A stretch of DNA of 10,199 bases from Dysgonomonas sp. (GTDB taxonomy: Bacteria > Bacteroidota > Bacteroidia > Bacteroidales > Dysgonomonadaceae). The DNA lies in the NCBI GenBank assembly GCA_030151105.1, contig JASLEN010000141.1:1-10199 (forward strand). The letters are read 5' to 3'. Shown in pieces: positions 4,521 to 10,199 of this stretch; positions within the stretch are counted from its first letter, which is position 1, and the number at the start of each line of letters is the position of its first letter. Both the position numbers and the translations under genes were made by a program. The notes under the pieces are model-generated. The model was not told the origin of the DNA. It saw nothing but the letters and a program-made list of their open reading frames with translations, and searched no databases.

Positions 4521-6053
4521 ATGAAAAAAGACATACAAGATCAAGCGCTCGTTATATTTGGCGCCTCTGGAGATCTTACATATAGGAAGTTGGTTCCAGC
4601 AATCTTTGACCTCTACAAACAAGGATCACTACCCAAGAACTTTGCAGTATTGGGTGTAGCCAGAACTGAATTTAGCGACGATGAGTTTCGCAACAAAATG
4701 GAAAAGGGCATCAAAGAATTCGCACTAGCAAAAGGTGCAACAGATGCCGAGATCAAGTCGTTTTCAAAAATGCTTCATTACCTTTCTATAGAAACAGACA
4801 AAGAGTCTGACTACGCTAAACTGAAAGAGAAACTAGAGGCATTAGACAAAGAAAACAAGACTGCGGGAAACTATATTTTCTACCTTTCTACCCCCCCAAA
4901 ACTTTACCCAATTATACCAAAACTATTGGCTAAACAAGGCTTGAATAAAGAAAAGGGAGGAAATTTCAGAAGAGTTATTATCGAAAAACCATTTGGAGTT
5001 GATCTACAATCAGCCATTGAATTGAACAAATCATTGACTGAGGATTATAAAGAAGATCAAATCTATCGCATAGACCATTATCTAGGTAAAGAAACCGTAC
5101 AAAATGTATTTGTAACGCGCTTTGCTAATGGAATTTACGAACCACTTTGGAATAGAAACTACATCCAGCATGTGGAGATTACAGCTTCGGAAAGTATTGG
5201 TGTAGAAAATCGTGGAGGATACTACGACCACGCTGGAGCTTTACGAGATATGGTGCAAAACCATCTTCTCCAGCTAGTAGCACTAGTAGCTATGGAGCCA
5301 CCTATGGCTCTGGATTCTGTAGCTATTAGAAATGAAAAAATGAAAGTTTTCCAAGCTTTCAGACCGCTTACCGAAAAGGATTTGCACGAAAACGTTATTA
5401 GAGGACAATACCTATCGTCAACGATAAAAGGAGAAAAAGTAAAGGGGTATCGCGAAGAGCCAGGAGTAGATCCTGAATCTAGAACGGAAACCTATTTTGC
5501 GATGAAACTATTTATCGACAATTGGCGTTGGGGTGGCGTGCCGTTCTATGTGCGCACGGGGAAAAGGATGCCTACAAGAGTATCTGAAATTGTAATCCAC
5601 TTTAAACCTACACCTCAAAATATGTTTGTGAAGAATAAAGAATTCTGCAATAGCGGCAATCAGCTTGTTCTTCGAATTCAGCCAGATGAAGGCATCTTGC
5701 TAAAAACAGGAATGAAAATTCCAGGAAGTGGCTATGAGGTACAAACTGTGAATATGGATTTCCACTATGCTCAGTTAGAAGGTACTTACGTTCCTGATGC
5801 TTATGAAAGATTGCTTTTGGATTGTATGATAGGCGACAGCACACTCTATATTCGTGGTGATGCTTTGGAACAAACTTGGAAATTTGTACAACCTCTAATT
5901 GATTTCTGTAATACTGCCGATGCACCACTTTATGGATATCCTGCTGGAACATGGGGTCCAGATTGTGCTGATGAATTGGTAGAAGGAAAAGATACAACAT
6001 GGAGATATCCATGCAAGAATTTGTCGAACGATGGAATATATTGTGAATTATGA
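4521..6053 (+). CDS. zwf: Glucose-6-phosphate 1-dehydrogenase
   Basis: The enzyme oxidises glucose 6-phosphate to 6-phosphogluconolactone, the entry step of the oxidative pentose phosphate pathway and a main source of NADPH in the cytoplasm. The nucleotide-binding motif GASGDLTYRKL lies at residues 14-24, the substrate-binding EKPFG at 155-159, and the active-site signature DHYLGKE at 185-191, where His186 corresponds to the substrate-binding histidine of the family. The catalytic histidine is expected in RDMVQNH, here His248. The length of 510 matches bacterial G6PDH. The gene ends in an ATGA overlap with pgl, so the two are co-translated. The 6-phosphogluconate dehydrogenase gene that often accompanies them is not next to them in this window. 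A C7 run at 4891-4897 encodes part of the conserved STPP turn. The identification is certain. Confidence 0.98.
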   Translation: MKKDIQDQALVIFGASGDLTYRKLVPAIFDLYKQGSLPKNFAVLGVARTEFSDDEFRNKMEKGIKEFALAKGATDAEIKSFSKMLHYLSIETDKESDYAKLKEKLEALDKENKTAGNYIFYLSTPPKLYPIIPKLLAKQGLNKEKGGNFRRVIIEKPFGVDLQSAIELNKSLTEDYKEDQIYRIDHYLGKETVQNVFVTRFANGIYEPLWNRNYIQHVEITASESIGVENRGGYYDHAGALRDMVQNHLLQLVALVAMEPPMALDSVAIRNEKMKVFQAFRPLTEKDLHENVIRGQYLSSTIKGEKVKGYREEPGVDPESRTETYFAMKLFIDNWRWGGVPFYVRTGKRMPTRVSEIVIHFKPTPQNMFVKNKEFCNSGNQLVLRIQPDEGILLKTGMKIPGSGYEVQTVNMDFHYAQLEGTYVPDAYERLLLDCMIGDSTLYIRGDALEQTWKFVQPLIDFCNTADAPLYGYPAGTWGPDCADELVEGKDTTWRYPCKNLSNDGIYCEL

Positions 6054-6775
6054 TAAAAGAAGAAGTTAAAGTATTTGACGATCAGAATGCTCTGAATAAG
6101 GGATTTACTGAATTACTTATTAAACTATTGGATGTATATCCACAAATCAATCTTTCTCTTTCGGGAGGTAGTACACCGCAATCTCTATTTAAATATTGGG
6201 CAGAGAATCATAAAGAGACTATAGATTGGGGACGCATCATGTTCTTCTGGGGTGACGACCGCTGCGTTCCACCTGAGCATGAGATGAGTAACTTTGGGAT
6301 GACAAAGAAGCTACTATTCAACGAAATAGATGCTATTGATTCTAAAAGATGGAGACGCATACACGGTGAGAATGACCCTGATGAGGAAGCTGATTGGTAT
6401 AGCCGTATATTGAGCACCAAACTCAATCAAAAAAATAACATTCCTACTTTTGAAGTAATGATGCTTGGACTTGGAGACGATGGACACACTGTTTCAATTT
6501 TCCCTGACCAAATGGAATTGTGGGGAAGTGATGATTTTTGCGTAGTGGCAGAACATCCTGAAACTAAAATGAAACGCATCAGCATGACAGGGCAGGTAGT
6601 AAACAACTCTCAATATGTGATTTTCTTGGCAACAGGAAAGAATAAAGCAGAGAAGGTTAGAGACATCGTAAAAAATCGTAAAGACTTTTATGACAAATAT
6701 CCAGCAGCACGAGTACATCCAAAAAATGGATACTTGTACTGGTTTCTAGACAAGGACGCTGCAAGTCTGCTATAA
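6050..6775 (+). CDS. pgl: 6-phosphogluconolactonase (DevB/SOL type)
   Basis: This enzyme hydrolyses 6-phosphogluconolactone to 6-phosphogluconate, the step after Zwf. The 241-residue product is of usual length for the DevB/SOL family, which is related to glucosamine-6-phosphate deaminase. Diagnostic segments are LSGGSTPQSLF (37-47), the phosphate loop, FFWGDDRCVPPEHEMSNFG (65-83), and GLGDDGHTVSIFP (140-152) with the catalytic His146. Family members more often have GLGxDGHTASLFP, so the substitutions are mild. It begins inside the zwf stop (ATGA), which ensures matched synthesis of the two enzymes, and it is followed five bases later by the terminator at 6781-6813. Confidence 0.96.
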   Translation: MIKEEVKVFDDQNALNKGFTELLIKLLDVYPQINLSLSGGSTPQSLFKYWAENHKETIDWGRIMFFWGDDRCVPPEHEMSNFGMTKKLLFNEIDAIDSKRWRRIHGENDPDEEADWYSRILSTKLNQKNNIPTFEVMMLGLGDDGHTVSIFPDQMELWGSDDFCVVAEHPETKMKRISMTGQVVNNSQYVIFLATGKNKAEKVRDIVKNRKDFYDKYPAARVHPKNGYLYWFLDKDAASLL

Positions 6776-6780
6776 AAGAC

Positions 6781-6813
6781 AAAAAAGAGATTCAGTATTT
6801 GAATCTCTTTTTT
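6781..6813. terminator. Bidirectional terminator between pgl and the GH3-family gene
   Basis: A perfect 14-base-pair stem (6781-6794 with 6800-6813) with a five-base loop has A6 on one side and T6 on the other, so it functions for transcripts from either direction. It begins five bases after the pgl stop and ends one base from the stop of the convergent GH3-family gene. Confidence 0.93.
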
Positions 6814-6814
6814 A

Positions 6815-8320
6815 TTATTTATCTAAGAAAGATAATAATCGGTCAATGTAATCTCTATTATTAGCCAATCTTGGAATTTTATTTTGTCCGCCGACCCTAT
6901 TATTATGCTTAAGCCATTCATTAAATATGCCTTCTTTCACAGCACGTATTTGAGGCTTCAACAATGATAAATCATAAGACCTTTTGGCATCATAATCAGA
7001 ATTGACGCTACGCAATGCCTTATCCAACTCTTCCGTAAACATATCTAATGATTTTGGCTCTGTTGCAAATTCTATAATCCACTCATGTGCACCTGCATTA
7101 CTATCTCCAAAATAGACGGGAGCTACTGTATATTCCAACACCATTGCTCCTGTAGCTTGACAAGCCTTTTTAATAGCATCATTTGCATTATCGACAATCA
7201 GTTCTTCGCCAAATGCATTGATAAAACTTTTCGTACGTCCCGTTATCTTAAACAAGCACGGAGCTTTGGACGAAAACATAACTGTATCTCCAATCACATA
7301 GCGCCACAGACCTCCATTTGTTGAAATAATCATTGCATAATTAACGCCAATTTCTACTTCATCAAGAGTCAAAGTTTGAGGATTCTCTTTGTCCCACTCT
7401 GACATAGGCATAAATTCGTAATAAATTCCACTATCGAGCATCAATAGCAAGTCACTAGAATCTTTCTGAAATTGGACTCCAAAGAAGCCTTCTGAAGCAT
7501 TATAGGTTTCCCAATAACGCATTGCTGGATTGTTGACAACCTTTGCATATTGATCCCTAAAAGGAGAAAAACTCACCCCTCCATGGAAAAACACTTCTAA
7601 ATTCTTCCACAAGTCTGTTAACTCCTGACCTGTTTCTTCCTTTATTTTTTTTAGCAAAACGAGCATCCACGACGGCACACCCATCAAAGCTCTGATGTCA
7701 TTCTTTATAGCATATTGGGTTAGAATTTCTAACTTTTCTTCCCAATCTGATAGCAATGAAATACGTTCTGGCGTTTTACCAAAGCGTGTCCAAGCTGGTG
7801 TATTCTTGATGAGAATAGCAGATATATCACCTGTAAAAACACCATCTCCAATATTATTAACCTGCTGACTTCCACCTAAAATTAAGGTTTTACCCAGCAA
7901 AAATCTCACATCTTCGTAAGCTTGTGCATAAACAGCCAAAAGCTGTTCCCCACATCTATAATGCCCCTGCACCAAAGATTCTCTAGTGACTGGAATATAC
8001 TTACTTCTATCTTCGGTAGTACCAGAAGACATGGCAAACCAACGCACAGGTTTGTTCCAAAGTACATTTTGCTGCTTTTCTAAAATAATTTTATCAAGAT
8101 AGGGACGTAAATCTTCATAATGGGAAATCGGAACTTTTGTTCTAAAATCGTCCTTATTTTTGATGCCATCAAATTTATGCTGAGAACCGAAAAGTGTAGA
8201 TTTCCCATTATGGAGCAAGTATTGAAGCACTTGTTCTTGAGTCTCTATAGGATTAGAGATAAATTTCTCTACTGCTCTATATTTATAATCTAAATACTTG
8301 TGAGTGATTTTAGCAATCAT
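6815..8320 (-). CDS. GH3-family acyl-adenylating enzyme
   Basis: The 501-residue product belongs to the GH3 family, named after plant auxin-amino acid synthetases, within the adenylate-forming enzymes. The three ATP/AMP-binding motifs are present in order: SSGTT (98-102), YNASEGFF (273-280) and RYVIGD (340-345). The segment GRTKSFINAFGEEL (361-374) marks the hinge to the C-terminal domain. It therefore probably activates a carboxylic acid as acyl-AMP and may transfer it to an amine; the substrate in bacteria is not known to me. Length matches the bacterial family and nothing essential seems missing. It has no signal peptide, so it is cytoplasmic. It overlaps the upstream Crp-type gene by ATGA and is not preceded by a Shine-Dalgarno, so translation probably depends on that gene. 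It ends at the shared terminator. Confidence 0.93.
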   Translation of the reverse strand: MIAKITHKYLDYKYRAVEKFISNPIETQEQVLQYLLHNGKSTLFGSQHKFDGIKNKDDFRTKVPISHYEDLRPYLDKIILEKQQNVLWNKPVRWFAMSSGTTEDRSKYIPVTRESLVQGHYRCGEQLLAVYAQAYEDVRFLLGKTLILGGSQQVNNIGDGVFTGDISAILIKNTPAWTRFGKTPERISLLSDWEEKLEILTQYAIKNDIRALMGVPSWMLVLLKKIKEETGQELTDLWKNLEVFFHGGVSFSPFRDQYAKVVNNPAMRYWETYNASEGFFGVQFQKDSSDLLLMLDSGIYYEFMPMSEWDKENPQTLTLDEVEIGVNYAMIISTNGGLWRYVIGDTVMFSSKAPCLFKITGRTKSFINAFGEELIVDNANDAIKKACQATGAMVLEYTVAPVYFGDSNAGAHEWIIEFATEPKSLDMFTEELDKALRSVNSDYDAKRSYDLSLLKPQIRAVKEGIFNEWLKHNNRVGGQNKIPRLANNRDYIDRLLSFLDK

Positions 8321-9018
8321 CCAATCTTACTGATTTTTATTAGAGCCTCTTTGTCGATAATCTTGATTTTACGCCCATCAAGAGCCAAAATATGTTCGTC
8401 AACAAAAGTAGATAATGTTCGGATAGCATTAGAAGTAGTCATATTAGATAGACTTGCTAGGTCTTCTCTCGAAAGATAGATTGCAATTGTTGCCCCATCC
8501 TCTTCTAGCCCATAACTCTCGACTAGGAAAATCAAAGATTCGGCCAAACGTCCTCTAATATGTTTTTGTGTTAGACTAACCACTCTTTCGTCTGCAATAC
8601 CCAAATCTACAGCAAGTTCTCGAATAAAAAACATTCCTAACTGTGCATTTGCTAAAACTAATTTCTCAATTATCTGCATCGGGATAAAGCACACTGTAGC
8701 AGACTCAAAGGCTGCTGCCTCAGTCACATAAGGCTCTTTTGCAAAAAACGCTCGGTAACCAAAATATTGTGTTGGGCGAAGCATTCTCACAATTTGGCTT
8801 CTGCCGCCCACACCATCTCTGTAGATTTTTACTTTACCTCTGCAAAGACACATCAAATCTTCTGGTATCTCACCAACTTCATAGATTACTTCATTTTTTT
8901 TGAAGTCTAGAATCTTAGTATTGAGCGTTACAATTTCACGCTCTTTCTCATTCAAAGTTTGCCAAATTTCTGGAATACTCTCCGACAAACTGATTATACT
9001 ACTTGTAGTTGCAGCCAT
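8317..9018 (-). CDS. Crp/Fnr-family transcriptional regulator
   Basis: The 233-residue product has the Crp layout: cyclic-nucleotide-binding-type beta barrel (about 25-115), a long dimer helix (about 120-150) and a C-terminal winged helix-turn-helix (about 155-225), with LSREDLASLSNMTTSNAIRT (182-201) as the helix-turn-helix. The cAMP phosphate-binding cassette of E. coli CRP (G-E-L-x-L then R-S-A) is replaced by YFGYRAFFAKEPYVTEAAA: the key Glu is Tyr88 and the Arg-Ser pair is absent, so cAMP is unlikely to be the ligand. The FNR cysteine set is also missing. The effector is unknown. It is translationally coupled to the GH3-family gene and divergent from tig, with inverted repeats in its leader that could be its own binding site. 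The family call is firm. Confidence 0.93.
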   Translation of the reverse strand: MAATTSSIISLSESIPEIWQTLNEKEREIVTLNTKILDFKKNEVIYEVGEIPEDLMCLCRGKVKIYRDGVGGRSQIVRMLRPTQYFGYRAFFAKEPYVTEAAAFESATVCFIPMQIIEKLVLANAQLGMFFIRELAVDLGIADERVVSLTQKHIRGRLAESLIFLVESYGLEEDGATIAIYLSREDLASLSNMTTSNAIRTLSTFVDEHILALDGRKIKIIDKEALIKISKIG

Positions 9019-9043
9019 AATAAGTCAATATGTTTATCAATGG

Positions 9044-9069
9044 TAGATAGTTGTCTAACCCACTATCTA
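9044..9069. repeat. Inverted repeat in the crp-type leader, likely operator
   Basis: TAGATAGT (9044-9051) and ACTATCTA (9062-9069) are exact reverse complements separated by ten bases. They cover roughly the first 25 bases of the crp-type transcript. A dimeric regulator bound here would block transcription, so autoregulation is a simple explanation; an RNA hairpin in the leader is the alternative. Confidence 0.55.
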
Positions 9070-9073
9070 TTTG

Positions 9074-9081
9074 CAAAGTTA
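9074..9081 (-). promoter_or_regulatory. -7 element of the crp-type gene
   Basis: On the minus strand the sequence reads TAACTTTG, a perfect TAnnTTTG. No good -33 box is seen at the normal spacing, which would fit a promoter needing an activator. The start site is expected near 9067, leaving a leader of about 50 bases. Confidence 0.6.
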
Positions 9082-9100
9082 ATTATTTTTGTTGACTATA

Positions 9101-9116
9101 GATGTTGAACAACATC
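9101..9116. repeat. 16-base near-palindrome between crp-type gene and tig
   Basis: GATGTTG (9101-9107) and CAACATC (9110-9116) are exact reverse complements around two bases. It lies about 20 bases upstream of the -7 element of the crp-type gene, i.e. across its expected -33 region, and about 60 bases before the tig -33 box. T6 follows on the plus strand, but no gene transcribed in that direction ends here, so an operator is likelier than a terminator. Confidence 0.55.
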
Positions 9117-9178
9117 TTTTTTAGATACATATATGCTTAAGAGGTTAACTATCACTCTTTAATTAATATACTATTCCC

Positions 9179-9209
9179 TTTGAAAATATCAATAATAACA
9201 CTAATTTTG
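9179..9209 (+). promoter_or_regulatory. Promoter of tig
   Basis: TTTG (9179-9182), a 19-base spacer and TAATTTTG (9202-9209) form a complete consensus Bacteroidota promoter, the best in the window. Transcription near 9216 gives a leader of about 68 bases with no Shine-Dalgarno before the ATG. Confidence 0.8.
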
Positions 9210-9283
9210 TCGCACTTTTGAGAGGACTATGCTATAAAGTCCCGAAATTCGAAAAGTAACAAATTTAAAATAACATAGTTAAG

Positions 9284-10199
9284 ATGAATGTATCTCTAAC
9301 AAACGTTGACAAGGTTAACGCAATCATTGAAGTCAATGTATCAAAAGCAGACTATCAAGAGAAAGTTGATAATGCTCTGAAAACTTTCCGTAAAAAAGCA
9401 AATATCCCAGGATTCCGTCAAGGAAATGTTCCGATGGGAATGATCAAAAAGATGTATGGAAGATCTATTCTTGCTGATGAGATCAACAAGCTGGTAGGCG
9501 AGAGTGTTTATAAACACATACAAGATAACAAGTTGAACGTGCTTGGAGAGCCACTTCCTAACGAAGATAAACAACCTGAGATAGACTTTGAAAAAGATGA
9601 AGAGTTTAAATTCTTCTTTGACATTGCTCTTGCTCCAGAGGTAAAATTAGCTCTTACTAAAAAAGACAAAATCACATACTACAATATTGATGTAGATAAA
9701 GAAATGCTTGACAAACAATTAGAATCGTACAAGGCTAACTATGGCAAATACGAGAAAGTTGAAGAAGGAGCAAAAGAAACTGACCTTATCAGAGGTAGAA
9801 TAGCTGAACTAGAAGATGGCAAAGTAAAAGAAGGTGGAATCACAGTAGAAGAAGCTGTTATCATGCCGTCATACATCAAAGAAGCTGGTGAACAAAAGAA
9901 ATTCATCGGAGTGAAACCAGGTGCTGCAGTAACATTCAACCCTGGAAAAGCTTATGAAGGAAATGCTGCTGAACTAGCATCATTACTAAAAATGGACAAA
10001 GAGGAAGTAACTACTCTTCCTGCTGAATTTACTTTTGATGTAAGTGAAATTACTCGCTACAAAGAAGCAGAAATGAACCAAGAACTTTTCGACAAAGTAT
10101 TTGGTGAAGGAACTGTAAAAACTGAAAAAGAGTTTGAAGAGAAAGTAAAAGAAACTATCCAAGCACAATTCAAACCAGACTGCGACTACAAATTCTTAG
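9284..10199 (+). CDS. tig: Trigger factor, ribosome-associated chaperone, cut by right window edge
   Basis: The visible 305 codons encode trigger factor, which binds the ribosome exit tunnel and shields nascent chains. The N-terminal ribosome-binding domain (about 1-115) holds the signature loop as GFRQGNVP (43-50) followed by MGMIKKMYG; Phe44 and Arg45 are kept, while the lysines usual in GFRKGKVP are Gln46 and Asn48. The middle peptidyl-prolyl isomerase domain (about 145-245) has the family position but a divergent sequence, lacking the usual V-x-F-x-G core, as is common in this phylum. The C-terminal substrate-binding arms begin around residue 250 and are cut. Residues rich in Lys and Glu and the early start MNVSLTNVDKVNAIIEV fit the family. 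The ATG follows a consensus promoter by about 70 bases. The frame remains open to the last base. Confidence 0.96.
   Translation, partial: MNVSLTNVDKVNAIIEVNVSKADYQEKVDNALKTFRKKANIPGFRQGNVPMGMIKKMYGRSILADEINKLVGESVYKHIQDNKLNVLGEPLPNEDKQPEIDFEKDEEFKFFFDIALAPEVKLALTKKDKITYYNIDVDKEMLDKQLESYKANYGKYEKVEEGAKETDLIRGRIAELEDGKVKEGGITVEEAVIMPSYIKEAGEQKKFIGVKPGAAVTFNPGKAYEGNAAELASLLKMDKEEVTTLPAEFTFDVSEITRYKEAEMNQELFDKVFGEGTVKTEKEFEEKVKETIQAQFKPDCDYKFL

Noticed and set aside
5608..6012. Minus-strand 134-codon frame opposite the zwf end
   Set aside because: Shadow of a certain enzyme gene; product is His/Tyr-rich with no domain and no promoter or start context.
9101..9122. Rho-independent terminator reading rightward between the crp-type gene and tig
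   Set aside because: The hairpin is followed by T6, but both neighbouring genes are transcribed away from this spot, so there is no transcript to end; operator is preferred.
9341..10168. Several minus-strand frames opposite tig
   Set aside because: tig coding is clear on the plus strand through the whole stretch; these frames have no family features.

Overview
This window looks like the chromosome of a low-GC member of the Bacteroidota, most likely order Bacteroidales. The evidence is as follows. Several genes have an upstream element of the form TAnnTTTG, with a TTTG/TTG box about 19-21 bases further upstream, which is the Bacteroidota primary sigma factor promoter. Most genes lack a Shine-Dalgarno sequence. 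The exported proteins begin with Gln after the predicted signal peptidase site. The gene families themselves (GH3-family adenylating enzyme, trigger factor with a divergent middle domain) also fit. Genus cannot be decided from the sequence alone.

Layout: (1) 1-662, minus strand: a MarR-type regulator and, overlapping it by ATGA, the 5' part of an unrecognised gene that runs off the left edge. (2) 842-2078, plus strand: promoter, rpsF-rpsR-rplI (ribosomal proteins bS6, bS18, bL9) and a strong terminator. (3) 2079-4346, plus strand: three tandem paralogous genes for small exported proteins of unknown function, with inverted repeats and a structured leader between them. (4) 4347-6813, plus strand: zwf and pgl, overlapping by ATGA, catalysing the first two steps of the oxidative pentose phosphate pathway; a bidirectional terminator closes the unit. 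(5) 6815-9018, minus strand: a Crp/Fnr-type regulator and a GH3-family adenylate-forming enzyme, again overlapping by ATGA. (6) 9019-9283: divergent control region with two inverted repeats and two promoters. (7) 9284-10199, plus strand: trigger factor, cut by the right edge.

Most of the window is housekeeping. The parts that are not explained by known function are the three-paralog secreted family, the Crp-GH3 pair, the repeat-rich control regions of the paralogs, zwf and crp, and the contrast between ribosomal genes with and without Shine-Dalgarno sequences. I see no mobile element, CRISPR array, tRNA or rRNA. No stretch without a gene exceeds 300 bases.
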